Positions 1 to 8,207 are shown, counted from the stretch's first letter. The stretch: 29,171 nucleotides of DNA from Paracoccaceae bacterium (GCA_013214715.1 JABSSB010000028.1:1-29171); one strand, 5' to 3'. Notes: a model not told the origin generated them from the letters alone. Numbers and translations: made by a program.

Positions 1-164
1 TCCATGAATGCCTCAAACGGCAACCCTGCCACCATTAGAACCGCCAATCCCGCTACCGCACCAAGAACCATAATCACCATCGGCGCAATCAGGAGTTTCA
101 CCGCTTCTTGCAAGTTCTGCAAAATCATCAAAACCGCGTGTCTAAACAGACGCCATCCAAGCAT
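1..164 (-). CDS. N-terminal part of a membrane protein, cut by the window edge
   Basis: An open frame starts at an ATG at 164 and runs leftward off the window with no stop, giving 54 residues. A good ribosome binding site (AGGGAGAG) lies a few bases upstream of the ATG, which supports the start. The peptide begins MLGWRLFRHAVLMILQNL, then has a long hydrophobic stretch (about residues 24-48, rich in Val, Leu, Ala, Met) that is very likely a membrane segment. It is divergent from argG, with 135 bases between the two starts. I do not recognise the family, and the rest of the gene lies outside the window. Confidence 0.65.
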   Translation of the reverse strand, partial: MLGWRLFRHAVLMILQNLQEAVKLLIAPMVIMVLGAVAGLAVLMVAGLPFEAFM

Positions 165-299
165 TTTACTCTCCCTTGCATCTTTTGGCCGAGATAATTC
201 CGAAACCTTGGCAAAACCAAGACTGCATCGCCGCAACCACCTTGCACTGTTGCGCCCAAGCCGCTACGCCGCGCGGGATATCAAAGAGAGAACTCGCCC
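165..299. promoter_or_regulatory. Divergent intergenic region upstream of argG
   Basis: These 135 bases separate the divergent membrane protein start and argG, so promoters for both should lie here. A small inverted repeat, CTTGG-CAAAA-CCAAG, sits at 208-222. No operator (such as an ArgR-like palindrome) and no clear -35/-10 pair was recognised. The argG start is preceded by AGAGAG at 283-288, a usable but not strong ribosome binding site. Confidence 0.4.
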
Positions 300-1526
300 A
301 TGTCCGCGCCCAAGAAAGTTGTGCTGGCCTACTCCGGTGGCCTCGATACCTCGATCATCCTGAAATGGCTGCAAACCGAATACAGTTGCGAAGTGGTGAC
401 CTTCACCGCCGATCTTGGTCAGGGAGAAGAGCTTGAGCCCGCGCGCCAAAAGGCCGAACTGCTCGGGATCAAGCCCGAAGACATCTATATCGAAGACCTG
501 CGCGAAGAGTTTGTGCGCGACTTCGTCTTTCCGATGTTCCGGGCCAATGCGGTTTATGAAGGGCTGTATCTGCTGGGCACGTCGATTGCACGGCCGCTGA
601 TTTCAAAACGGTTGATCGAAATCGCCGAAGCCACCGGCGCGGATGCCGTGGCCCATGGCGCGACCGGCAAGGGCAATGATCAGGTGCGCTTTGAACTCAG
701 CGCCTATGCGCTGAACCCCGATATCAAGGTGATCGCACCTTGGCGGGAATGGGATTTGTCGTCGCGCACGAAGCTGATCGACTTTGCAGAAAAGAACCAG
801 ATCCCAATCGCCAAAGACAAGCGCGGCGAAGCGCCGTTTTCGGTGGATGCAAACCTGTTGCACACCTCGTCCGAAGGCAAAGTGCTGGAAGACCCGGCGG
901 TGGATGCGCCCGATTATGTCTATCAGCGCACGGTAAACCCCGAAGACGCGCCCAACACGCCGGAATTCATCGAAATCACCTTCGAAAAAGGCGACCCGGT
1001 TGCGATCAATGGCGAGGCCATGTCCCCAGCCACCGTTCTAACCAAGCTGAATGAGCTCGGTGGTAAGCACGGGATTGGCCGTCTTGATCTGGTTGAAGGC
1101 CGGTTTGTGGGTATGAAATCGCGCGGCATCTATGAAACGCCAGGCGGCACCGTGTTGCTGGAGGCGCATCGCGGGATCGAACAGATCACACTCGACCGTG
1201 GCGCGGCGCATCTCAAGGACGAGATCATGCCGCGCTATGCCGAGCTGATCTATAATGGCTTCTGGTTCTCGCCCGAACGCGAAATGCTGCAGGCCCTGAT
1301 CGACAAGAGCCAGGAGCATGTGAGCGGCACCGTCCGGCTGAAACTGTATAAAGGTCTGGCGCGTACAGTGGGCCGTTGGTCGGAGCATTCGCTCTATTCC
1401 GAAGAGCATGTCACCTTTGAAGATGACGCCGGCGCCTATGATCAGAAAGATGCGGCGGGCTTCATCAAGTTGAATGCGCTGCGCCTGCGTTTGATTGCCA
1501 TGCGCAACCGGCGTCTGGGAAGCTGA
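300..1526 (+). CDS. argG: Argininosuccinate synthase
   Basis: This cytosolic enzyme joins citrulline and aspartate using ATP to give argininosuccinate, the penultimate step of arginine synthesis. The 408-residue length is normal. The N-terminal PP-loop ATP-pyrophosphatase motif SGGLDTS is at residues 12-18. Further family sequence includes YLLGTSIARPLI, AHGATGKGNDQVRFE (citrulline/aspartate site region) and GRFVGMKSRGIYETPGG. The ATG at 300 fits the usual start just before the PP-loop. The stop overlaps the start of the DUF1810 gene (TGATG), so the two are probably co-translated. Nothing is missing or disrupted. Confidence 0.97.
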   Translation: MSAPKKVVLAYSGGLDTSIILKWLQTEYSCEVVTFTADLGQGEELEPARQKAELLGIKPEDIYIEDLREEFVRDFVFPMFRANAVYEGLYLLGTSIARPLISKRLIEIAEATGADAVAHGATGKGNDQVRFELSAYALNPDIKVIAPWREWDLSSRTKLIDFAEKNQIPIAKDKRGEAPFSVDANLLHTSSEGKVLEDPAVDAPDYVYQRTVNPEDAPNTPEFIEITFEKGDPVAINGEAMSPATVLTKLNELGGKHGIGRLDLVEGRFVGMKSRGIYETPGGTVLLEAHRGIEQITLDRGAAHLKDEIMPRYAELIYNGFWFSPEREMLQALIDKSQEHVSGTVRLKLYKGLARTVGRWSEHSLYSEEHVTFEDDAGAYDQKDAAGFIKLNALRLRLIAMRNRRLGS

Positions 1527-1948
1527 TGTACGAAGAGGCCGACCTCTTCCTTGATGCGCAGGACAGTGTCTGGTCCGCGGTGGTGCTGGAACTGAGCACC
1601 GGCAAGAAGACGAGCCATTGGATGTGGTTCGTCTTTCCGCAACTGGCCAGCCTTGGCCAATCGCACATGTCTCAGCTTTACGGTCTGCATGATCTGACCG
1701 AGGCGCAGGAGTACCTGTCCGATCCGACGCTTCGGTCGCGCCTTGAAGAGGTGGCAGGCCTGATGCTGCTACATCGCGATCGCAGCGCCAAGAGTATTCT
1801 GGGCACAGTGGATGCGCGCAAACTGCAATCCTGCATGACGCTGTTTTCCAAAGTGGCGGGCAGCCCGACGATCTTTGCAGATGTGTTGGACGTGTTTTAT
1901 GCCGGGCAGCCTTGCCAGGCGACTCTGACCGAAATCGACGCCGGGTAA
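1526..1948 (+). CDS. DUF1810 family protein
   Basis: This 140-residue protein matches the DUF1810 family, whose biochemical role I do not know. The family hallmark HWMWFVFPQL is at residues 31-40, preceded by a conserved L-ELxxGKKxSHW pattern and followed by LGQSHMSQLYGL and an EAQEYLSDPTLRSRL segment. No signal peptide or membrane segment is seen, so it should be cytosolic. The ATG overlaps the argG stop by one base, which indicates translational coupling. Whether it takes part in arginine metabolism cannot be told from the sequence. Confidence 0.88.
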   Translation: MYEEADLFLDAQDSVWSAVVLELSTGKKTSHWMWFVFPQLASLGQSHMSQLYGLHDLTEAQEYLSDPTLRSRLEEVAGLMLLHRDRSAKSILGTVDARKLQSCMTLFSKVAGSPTIFADVLDVFYAGQPCQATLTEIDAG

Positions 1949-2034
1949 TCACGTCGCTTTCCCAACGTCATGCTGGGCGTTGGGTCCGGCGCTGTTGGAT
2001 AGATCTGTCACGACGACAACAGGGAGATAGCGTC

Positions 2035-2316
2035 ATGCTGATGGAAATTGCGTCGCGCATTCAAAAAGGTCTGGATCGGCACAGCCTCGACAACACGCTG
2101 AAATTCGATTGCGGTGAGGATGGGGTGATCTCTTTGGTCGATGGCCGGGCCTTGTTGGAAAACGTGGAGACGGATTGCACCATCCGTATTTCGGCTAGCA
2201 ATCTCGACAAGTTGATCCACGGCAAACTGAACCCGATGTCCGCCTTTGCATTGGGCAAGATCAAAGTTTCAGGCGATATGTCTGTGGCGATGAAACTGGG
2301 GAAACTTCTCGGCTGA
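2035..2316 (+). CDS. Small SCP2 sterol-binding domain protein
   Basis: A 93-residue protein that is essentially one SCP2 (sterol carrier protein 2-like) domain, a fold that binds hydrophobic ligands such as lipids or acyl chains. Typical features are the alternating beta pattern ending in a C-terminal motif, LNPMSAFALGKIKVSGDMSVAMKLGKLL, reported here in pieces: LNPMSAFALGKIKV, SGDMSVAMKLGK. The ATG at 2035 was chosen because AGGGAG lies at 2021-2026 with good spacing; the longer in-frame start at 1912 overlaps the DUF1810 gene and adds residues unlike the family. The ligand is unknown. Confidence 0.85.
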   Translation: MLMEIASRIQKGLDRHSLDNTLKFDCGEDGVISLVDGRALLENVETDCTIRISASNLDKLIHGKLNPMSAFALGKIKVSGDMSVAMKLGKLLG

Positions 2317-2337
2317 AACGCTCCCGTCCGGTTTCGC

Positions 2338-2359
2338 CTGATCCATTTTGATGGATCAG
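2338..2359 (+). terminator. Perfect 9-bp hairpin after the SCP2 gene
   Basis: CTGATCCAT, a TTTG loop, then ATGGATCAG form a perfect stem 22 bases after the SCP2 stop. No U tract follows, so its role as a terminator is uncertain. It lies in the convergent gap between the SCP2 gene and msrA. Confidence 0.4.
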
Positions 2360-2380
2360 ACTGGACCCGTTGGGCTGGGG

Positions 2381-2398
2381 GCGGGGCTGTCACCCCGC
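2381..2398. terminator. GC hairpin between convergent SCP2 and msrA genes
   Basis: GCGGGG and CCCCGC flank a six-base loop, forming a symmetric stem that could stop transcription from either side. It is 15 bases beyond the msrA stop. No T tract is present on either strand. Confidence 0.4.
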
Positions 2399-2413
2399 GC
2401 GGTCAGACCAAGA

Positions 2414-3073
2414 TCAACTGCCAGGAAAGGCAGCGGTGCCCCAAAGCATTTCCAAGCGTGCATCCCGGCCACAGCTTTCGCGATACAGTTTATAAGCCAC
2501 CGATTTTTTGCGCGGCCCAAACCGTGTCAGGATCAGATCGGTGCTGCGGTAGAAATCCTGATGATAGTCTTCGGCGGGGTAGAAATCTGCGATCGGCAGA
2601 ATCGGTGTGACAATAGATTGACCCAAGGTCTTGGCGGCTTTGGCTTTGACAGCCTCAGCCTCGTTTCGTTCGGCCGCGTCTGACGTGAAAACAGCCGTAC
2701 GATAGCTTTCGCCGCGATCACAGAACTGGCCCTCGGCATCCGTCGGATCGACCGAGCGGAAGAACAGGCTCAGCAACTCGCGGCGCGAAATCAGGTCGGG
2801 GTCAAAGGTGATCTGCACGGCCTCATAATGGCCTGTCCCACCGCGTGTGACCTGTTTGTAAGTTGGGTTGACCACGGTTCCGCCGGTATAGCCCGACACC
2901 ACCTCAAGAACCCCGGGCAGCGCTTCAAAATCGGCCTCAACACACCAGAAGCAACCGCCTGCCACGACCAGAACGTCGCGCGATTGCGCCTTGGCCGGAC
3001 AGCAAGGCAGGACAAGCGCCGCCATAATAAACAGTCCCAAGGCCAGATGTCGGATATTGTGAACGATGCTCAT
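2414..3073 (-). CDS. msrA: Peptide methionine sulfoxide reductase A, exported
   Basis: MsrA reduces methionine-S-sulfoxide in proteins. The 219-residue protein carries the active-site motif GGCFWC at residues 39-44, with Cys41 as the catalytic residue, then VEADFEALPGV and the GYTGG motif typical of the family. The N-terminus has a hydrophobic stretch (about residues 10-24) followed by PAKAQ, which resembles a signal peptide cleaved after AKA, so the enzyme probably acts in the periplasm. The ATG at 3073 has a perfect AGGAGG at 3082-3087 with eight-base spacing, so I prefer it over the in-frame start at 3133. No msrB is seen nearby. Confidence 0.93.
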   Translation of the reverse strand: MSIVHNIRHLALGLFIMAALVLPCCPAKAQSRDVLVVAGGCFWCVEADFEALPGVLEVVSGYTGGTVVNPTYKQVTRGGTGHYEAVQITFDPDLISRRELLSLFFRSVDPTDAEGQFCDRGESYRTAVFTSDAAERNEAEAVKAKAAKTLGQSIVTPILPIADFYPAEDYHQDFYRSTDLILTRFGPRKKSVAYKLYRESCGRDARLEMLWGTAAFPGS

Positions 3074-3218
3074 GTCACGGACCTCCTGCCAGCAGCCTGC
3101 GCCTGTCCACCCACCCTGACAATCCCATGACATGAACTGTCACGCGGTCTTGAGCGGTGTTTACCGCTTGGCCGCGGCGGCAAAGCTGCATAGCGTGGCC
3201 GCGGAACGGAGGACTCCC

Positions 3219-4127
3219 ATGCAAGACCATGTCACAACCCATCAGGCCGAAGAGGACGCCAGGAACGAGGCGTTGATGATCTACCTCAATGGCCAGATCG
3301 TGCCCAAGGCCGAAGCGATGGTCAGCGTTTATGACAGCGGCTTCATGCTGGGTGACGGGGTTTGGGAAGGGTTGCGTTTGTATGACGGGCGTTGGGCGTT
3401 TCTGAACGACCATTTGGACCGCCTTTTCGAAGCTGCAAAAGCGATTGATCTGGATATCGGACTGGATCGGGATGGGGTCGTGCACGCTTTGGAGGCCACA
3501 CGACAGGCCAACGACATGCAAAGCGATGCGCATGCCAGGCTGATGGTAACGCGCGGCGTAAAAGTGCGACCTTTTCAGCACCCATCGCTCAGCCAGTCGG
3601 GCCCGACAGTCACGATCATCATGGAGCATTCGCGCCCATCCCTGCCGCGCCCGATCCGGCTGGCGACCGTCCCGCATGTTCGCGGCTTACCGATGAGCCA
3701 GGATCCAAAACTGAATTCCCATTCCAAACTGAACTGCGTTCTGGCTTGCATTGCTGCGGAAAAGGCCGGGGCAGATGAAGCCTTGATGCTGGATGTGCAT
3801 GGCTTTGTGAACACGACCAATGCCTGCAATTTCTTCGTTGTGCGCAAAGGAGAGGTTTGGACGTCAACCGGGGACTACTGCATGAACGGGATCACCCGGC
3901 AGAAGGTGATTGACCTATGCAGGACCAATGACATCCCGGTTTTCGAAAGGAACTATTCGCTGGTCGATACATATGGCGCCGATGAAGCGTTTCTGACCGG
4001 CACATTCGGCGCGCAGACGCCCGTTGGCGATATCGATGGGCGGGTGATCGGGGACGGCCAGATGGGCCCGATCACCAAGCGGTTGCGCGGACTTTACAAA
4101 GACCTGATCCAACAGGAGACAAGCTGA
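3219..4127 (+). CDS. Class IV (branched-chain/D-amino acid type) aminotransferase
   Basis: A 302-residue PLP enzyme of fold type IV, related to IlvE and D-amino acid transaminase. The probable PLP lysine is Lys170 in LNSHSKLNCVLA; the family pattern continues with GADEALMLD, the NFFVV strand and the phosphate-binding GITR at residues 224-227. The glutamate usually found four residues after the conserved Gly (G-x-x-x-E) is Thr199 here. The ATG at 3219 has GGAGGA at 3208-3213; the longer frame from 3132 adds unconserved residues. The stop overlaps the next start (TGATG), so it is coupled to a sulfotransferase-like gene. The substrate is unknown. Confidence 0.88.
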   Translation: MQDHVTTHQAEEDARNEALMIYLNGQIVPKAEAMVSVYDSGFMLGDGVWEGLRLYDGRWAFLNDHLDRLFEAAKAIDLDIGLDRDGVVHALEATRQANDMQSDAHARLMVTRGVKVRPFQHPSLSQSGPTVTIIMEHSRPSLPRPIRLATVPHVRGLPMSQDPKLNSHSKLNCVLACIAAEKAGADEALMLDVHGFVNTTNACNFFVVRKGEVWTSTGDYCMNGITRQKVIDLCRTNDIPVFERNYSLVDTYGADEAFLTGTFGAQTPVGDIDGRVIGDGQMGPITKRLRGLYKDLIQQETS

Positions 4128-4846
4128 TGCGCATCGCGATGTGGAGTGGGCCGCGCAACCTGTCGACAGCAATGATGTATGCGTTCGGCGCACGAGCCGA
4201 TTGCGCGGTAGTGGATGAGCCGTTCTATGCCGCCTTTCTGGCGCAAAACGGGTTGGATCATCCGATGCGCGACGCGGTTCTGGCCGCACAGCCAAACATT
4301 GCACGTGACGTGGTGGCTCAGATAACAGGACCGATCCCCGGCGGCGCGGCGCATTGGTATCAAAAACACATGGCACATCATATGCTTGACGGCATGGATC
4401 TGGGTTGGATGGACCAAATGGTCAATGTCTTCCTCTTGCGGCACCCGGCGCGGGTGATCGCAAGCTATGTCGCCAAGCGTGAGAACCCTACGCTGGAGGA
4501 TATAGGCTTTCCGCAGCAGCTGGCCCTGATGCAGCACCTGCGCGATACAGGGCACCGGCCTGTCCTTGTTGACAGTTTCGACATTCGGGAGAACCCGGCA
4601 GCGGCGCTGGAAAAACTCTGTGATCAGATCGGGCTTGGTTTTGACCCGACAATGCTGCACTGGACTGCCGGAGGGCATCCCGATGACGGAGTGTGGGCCG
4701 AGCATTGGTATGGCGCAGTTCGGGCCAGCACGGGGTTTGCCGGACCCGAAGGCCCTGCACCCGAGATACCTGACGCGATGCGGCCCCTCCTGGACGCGGC
4801 TTTGCCGATTTACGAAGAGATGCGTGGTCGCGTTGGGCAGATCTGA
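4127..4846 (+). CDS. Sulfotransferase-like P-loop protein
   Basis: A 239-residue protein with the two nucleotide-binding signatures of PAPS-dependent sulfotransferases: a 5'-phosphosulfate loop WSGPRNLST at residues 6-14, and a 3'-phosphate segment FLLRHPARVIASY at residues 102-114. No signal or membrane segment is visible. It starts one base inside the stop of the aminotransferase gene, so the two are made together. I recall that plant branched-chain aminotransferase-like proteins combine both domains in one chain, which would suggest a shared function; the substrate is unknown. Sulfotransferase activity itself is inferred from the motifs only. Confidence 0.82.
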   Translation: MRIAMWSGPRNLSTAMMYAFGARADCAVVDEPFYAAFLAQNGLDHPMRDAVLAAQPNIARDVVAQITGPIPGGAAHWYQKHMAHHMLDGMDLGWMDQMVNVFLLRHPARVIASYVAKRENPTLEDIGFPQQLALMQHLRDTGHRPVLVDSFDIRENPAAALEKLCDQIGLGFDPTMLHWTAGGHPDDGVWAEHWYGAVRASTGFAGPEGPAPEIPDAMRPLLDAALPIYEEMRGRVGQI

Positions 4847-4863
4847 GGGGCGTTGCCCCTTTT
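4846..4863 (+). terminator. Intrinsic terminator after the sulfotransferase-like gene
   Basis: AGGGGC, loop GTT, GCCCCT, followed by a short TTT run starting at 4861. The stem begins on the last base of the stop codon. A second hairpin follows directly at 4863-4880. Confidence 0.6.
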
Positions 4864-4880
4864 GGCCCTGTTCAGGGCCA
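4863..4880. terminator. Second hairpin in the convergent gap
   Basis: TGGCCCTG and CAGGGCCA form a perfect inverted repeat around TT. It lies between the convergent sulfotransferase-like and ribokinase genes and may help end transcription from both sides. Confidence 0.45.
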
Positions 4881-4885
4881 ATTCA

Positions 4886-4912
4886 CCCCAGGGTATTTTT
4901 TAAGAGAAGAAA
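4886..4912 (-). repeat. 27-bp dispersed repeat motif, copy 1
   Basis: On the minus strand this reads TTTCTTCTCTT, A, AAAAATACCC, T, GGGG. It matches copy 2 at 10853-10879 at 25 of 27 positions, in inverted orientation. Both copies lie in short gaps between convergent genes and both have a GGGGC...GCCCC hairpin 20 to 26 bases further on. It may be part of a bidirectional terminator or a small dispersed intergenic element. Confidence 0.7.
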
Positions 4913-4918
4913 CTGAGT

Positions 4919-5791
4919 TTAGCCCAAACGCGCATCCTGCACGTCTTTGAGATCCGGTATGACATCCGCGGTCCCACGGCGTGTGACCATCAGGGCTGCG
5001 GCGAGGCTGGCCTGAGCGATGGCTTGTGGCATCGGAAGCCCCCGGTCGAGCCCGGCAAGGACATATCCGGTGAAGGTGTCGCCCGCACCGGTTGTGTCTA
5101 CCGGGTCGACCTTTTGCGCCGGGTAATGGCGGGCTGCGTCGCCTTGGCGCAGATGGGTCGCGCCTTCAGCGCCTTGGGTGATGATCACATCTGCGATGCC
5201 CAGCGCCTCGGGGCCTTGGCCCTTGGCTTGGGTAAGCTGGGCCGCTTCGACCGCATTGAGAATCAGAAAGTCGAGATAAGGCAACACTGCCTGCACCGCA
5301 TCGGCGTCAAAGGGCGCTGCGGCATAAGCCACTTTCAAGCCAAGGTCGCGCGCCATTTTCGCGGCTTGCGCCTGCAGGCAGGTTTCGTTCTGCATCACCA
5401 ACCAATCGCCCGGGCGGGCTTCGGACAGCGCCAGGCCCAGCTGGGTTTCAGGAATTGCGCGGTTGGCGCCCGGATAGAGGATGATCTGGTTTTCGCCATC
5501 CGCTGCGACTGCAATGATGGCATGGCCTGTGGCTGTGTCGACCTCAGCCACGAAACGCGTATCGACGCCATATTCGGTCAGGCGATCTTTGGCCCAGCGC
5601 CCATCGGGACCCACAGCGCCAATATGCGCGACATGGGCAGCGGCGCGGGCAGCGGCCACCGACATATTCGTGCCTTTGCCGCCCAGAAATTGCTGGAACC
5701 CGGCTGCGGCCAGCGTCTCTCCGGGCCCCGGCAGATGTGGCAGGGCATAGACCATGTCTGCATTGATCGAGCCGAGGTTCCAGATCGTCAT
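4919..5791 (-). CDS. PfkB family sugar kinase, ribokinase-like
   Basis: A 290-residue cytosolic kinase of the PfkB/ribokinase family, which phosphorylates sugars or nucleosides with ATP. The first signature, LGGKGTNMSVAAARAAA, covers GGKG at residues 37-40. The second, DTTGAGDTFTG, starts at residue 232, with Asp238 as the catalytic base. The sequence favours a ribokinase-type member, but the substrate (ribose, another sugar or a nucleoside) cannot be fixed. The ATG at 5791 is used because upstream in-frame starts lie inside maeB; it starts four bases after the maeB stop, so the two form an operon. The ribosome binding site is weak. Confidence 0.88.
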   Translation of the reverse strand: MTIWNLGSINADMVYALPHLPGPGETLAAAGFQQFLGGKGTNMSVAAARAAAHVAHIGAVGPDGRWAKDRLTEYGVDTRFVAEVDTATGHAIIAVAADGENQIILYPGANRAIPETQLGLALSEARPGDWLVMQNETCLQAQAAKMARDLGLKVAYAAAPFDADAVQAVLPYLDFLILNAVEAAQLTQAKGQGPEALGIADVIITQGAEGATHLRQGDAARHYPAQKVDPVDTTGAGDTFTGYVLAGLDRGLPMPQAIAQASLAAALMVTRRGTADVIPDLKDVQDARLG

Positions 5792-5795
5792 CGCG

Positions 5796-8051
5796 TCATC
5801 CGATCTGGCAGGAGGCCAGAACCGCCATATTGAGAATATCATTCGCAGTAGATTGGGTCGAACAAATCTGGATCGGCTGTTCGATCCCGGCAAGGATGGG
5901 GCCGATCACCGTTGCTCCTGCCATTTCCTGCATCAGCTTCACCGAAATCGAAGCCGAATGGCGCGCTGGCACCACAAGGATATTGGCGGGCCCCGTCAGG
6001 CTTTGGAACGGGTAGGCCGCCTGCGCCTGGGTATTGAGCGCCACGTCGACCGTCATTTCACCTTCAAATTCGAAATCCACACCGCGAGCCCGCAATACCG
6101 CAGGGGCGTGGTGCATTTTTTCGGCTCGTTCCGATACGGGGTAGCCGAATGTCGAAAAGCTGACAAAGGCCACGCGCGGGTCAAGGCCCATATGCCGCGC
6201 CACCTCGGCAGCACGTTCTGCGATAGTAGCAAGGTCTTCGGCATCGGGCCATTCCTGCACCAAGGTGTCAGAGATCAGAACAATCCGACCCTTATGCAAC
6301 AAAACCGTCACCCCCGCGGTCCCTGCTTCGGGTGTGGCGTCAAAAACGGTGTTGATCCGCTCCAGAGCATGGGCAGATTTTCGGGTCGCGCCCGTCACAA
6401 GCCCATCACCATGCCCGTGTTTCAGCATCAGAGCCGAAAAAACATGCCGGTCGCGCGAGGCCAGTCGATGCACATCCTGCGCATCATAGCCTTTGCGTTG
6501 CAGGCGTGCGTAAAGGAAATCCTTATACGTCTGCAGATGCGGCGTATTCCCGGCATTGACGACCTCAAGCTCGCGCACGGCATCGCTCAGACCAGCGGCT
6601 TCAAGCTTGTCTTTCACATCATCATGTCGCCCGACCACCAGCGCCTTGCCGAAGCCGTTGCGCTGATACATGACCGCCGCGCGCAGCACCCGTGGATCGT
6701 CGCCTTCTGCAAAAATCATCCGCGATTGAGCCTTGCGCGAGCGCGCCGACAAACCGCGCAGGATCGACGCTGTCGGATCCATCCGGGTCTTCAGCGACTC
6801 CTCATAGCTTTCCATGTCGATAATCGGGCGGCGTGCAACGCCAGTTTCCATACCCGCCTTGGCAACGGCCGGTGGAATACGGTGGATCAGGCGCGGATCA
6901 AAAGGCGTGGGGATGATGTAATCGCGGCCAAATGACAGCGATTTACCATAGGCCAGTGCGACTTCGTCCGGCACATCTTCGCGCGCCAAAGCGGCAAGAG
7001 CATGGGCGCAGGCGATCTTCATCTCGTCATTGATTGCACGGGCATGAATATCCAACGCCCCGCGGAAAAGATAAGGGAAGCCCAGAACATTGTTGACCTG
7101 GTTGGGATAATCGCTGCGACCCGTGGCGACGATGGCGTCCATACGGACCTCATGCGCCTCTTCGGGCGTGATTTCCGGATCGGGATTGGCCATCGCGAAA
7201 ATCACCGGATTATCATTCATGGTGGCGACCATCTCTTGTGTCACGGCACCTTTGACCGACACGCCCAGAAACACATCCGCGCCGTGCATTGCGTCTTCGA
7301 GCGTGCGCAGATCCGTCGTGATCGCATGCGCCGATTTCCATTGATTCATACCTTCAGTACGACCTTGATAGATCACGCCTTTTGTATCGCAGACGATGCA
7401 GTTTTCATGCCGCGCGCCCATCCGTTTTAGCAACTCGATACAGGCAATCCCGGCTGCCCCTGCCCCGTTCAGGACAATCTTCACATCTTCGATCTTTTTC
7501 CCCGATATGTGCAACGCATTGATCAGGCCTGCTGCACAGATCACCGCCGTGCCGTGCTGGTCATCATGGAAGACGGGGATATCCATCTCTTCCTTCAGGC
7601 GCTGTTCGATCATGAAGCATTCGGGCGCCTTGATGTCTTCAAGGTTGATCCCACCAAAACTGGGTCCCAAAAGGCGCACAGCGCGGCAGAATTCGTCGAC
7701 ATCTTCGCTGTCGACCTCAAGGTCGATGGAATTCACATCTGCAAAGCGCTTGAACAGAACCGATTTGCCTTCCATCACAGGCTTCGACGCGAGGGGGCCG
7801 ATATTGCCCAGGCCCAAAACTGCTGTTCCGTTCGAGATCACCGCAACAAGATTGCCCTTGTTGGTATAATCATAGGCGGTTTCGGGCTGCGCATGGATCG
7901 CTTCGCATGGGACGGCCACACCGGGCGAATAGGCCAGCGATAGATCCCGCTGAGTGGTCATTGGGACGGTGGCCTGAACCTCCCATTTCCCGGGCGTCGG
8001 TTCAAAATGAAATGCCAGCGCCTCTTCCGGCGTGATCTTTGATTTGCTCAT
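5796..8051 (-). CDS. maeB: NADP-dependent malic enzyme with phosphotransacetylase-like domain
   Basis: This 751-residue protein has the MaeB layout: an N-terminal malic enzyme part (about residues 1-430) that decarboxylates malate to pyruvate with NADP, and a C-terminal phosphate acetyltransferase-like part (about 430-750), usually regulatory. Seen in sequence are SLAYSPGVAVP, the metal/substrate region FHDDQHGTA, the nucleotide-binding VLNGAGAAGIACIELL, and the C-terminal RMIFAEGDDPRVLRAA. The ATG at 8051 follows GGGAGG at 8061-8066 (minus strand) with good spacing, which beats the longer start at 8081. It connects the TCA cycle to gluconeogenesis and NADPH supply. The ribokinase-like gene follows at once. 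Confidence 0.96.
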   Translation of the reverse strand: MSKSKITPEEALAFHFEPTPGKWEVQATVPMTTQRDLSLAYSPGVAVPCEAIHAQPETAYDYTNKGNLVAVISNGTAVLGLGNIGPLASKPVMEGKSVLFKRFADVNSIDLEVDSEDVDEFCRAVRLLGPSFGGINLEDIKAPECFMIEQRLKEEMDIPVFHDDQHGTAVICAAGLINALHISGKKIEDVKIVLNGAGAAGIACIELLKRMGARHENCIVCDTKGVIYQGRTEGMNQWKSAHAITTDLRTLEDAMHGADVFLGVSVKGAVTQEMVATMNDNPVIFAMANPDPEITPEEAHEVRMDAIVATGRSDYPNQVNNVLGFPYLFRGALDIHARAINDEMKIACAHALAALAREDVPDEVALAYGKSLSFGRDYIIPTPFDPRLIHRIPPAVAKAGMETGVARRPIIDMESYEESLKTRMDPTASILRGLSARSRKAQSRMIFAEGDDPRVLRAAVMYQRNGFGKALVVGRHDDVKDKLEAAGLSDAVRELEVVNAGNTPHLQTYKDFLYARLQRKGYDAQDVHRLASRDRHVFSALMLKHGHGDGLVTGATRKSAHALERINTVFDATPEAGTAGVTVLLHKGRIVLISDTLVQEWPDAEDLATIAERAAEVARHMGLDPRVAFVSFSTFGYPVSERAEKMHHAPAVLRARGVDFEFEGEMTVDVALNTQAQAAYPFQSLTGPANILVVPARHSASISVKLMQEMAGATVIGPILAGIEQPIQICSTQSTANDILNMAVLASCQIG

Positions 8052-8207
8052 CTGTCTTGGCCTCCCGGGGTCGTTGCACATCCCTTAGCCCAAGGTTTCG
8101 GGTGGCTCAACGCCGGGGCGCTAACGGCGGGCGTTTTCGCCTTTCGCCAAGTGGGACGGGTGGCTATGGTCGGCGGACAAAATCCCCGACAAGAGGCAAG
8201 ACCGCCC
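8052..8207. promoter_or_regulatory. Divergent region between maeB and mutS
   Basis: Promoters for maeB (leftward) and mutS (rightward) must lie in or near these 156 bases. The maeB ribosome binding site is clear; no convincing -35/-10 pair or operator was recognised. Confidence 0.35.

Noticed and set aside
1038..1952. Long minus-strand frame opposite argG and the DUF1810 gene
   Set aside because: It lies antisense to two well-supported genes, has no recognisable domain, and its composition fits a shadow frame.
5754..6935. Plus-strand frame opposite maeB
   Set aside because: It overlaps a clear malic enzyme gene and has no known motifs.
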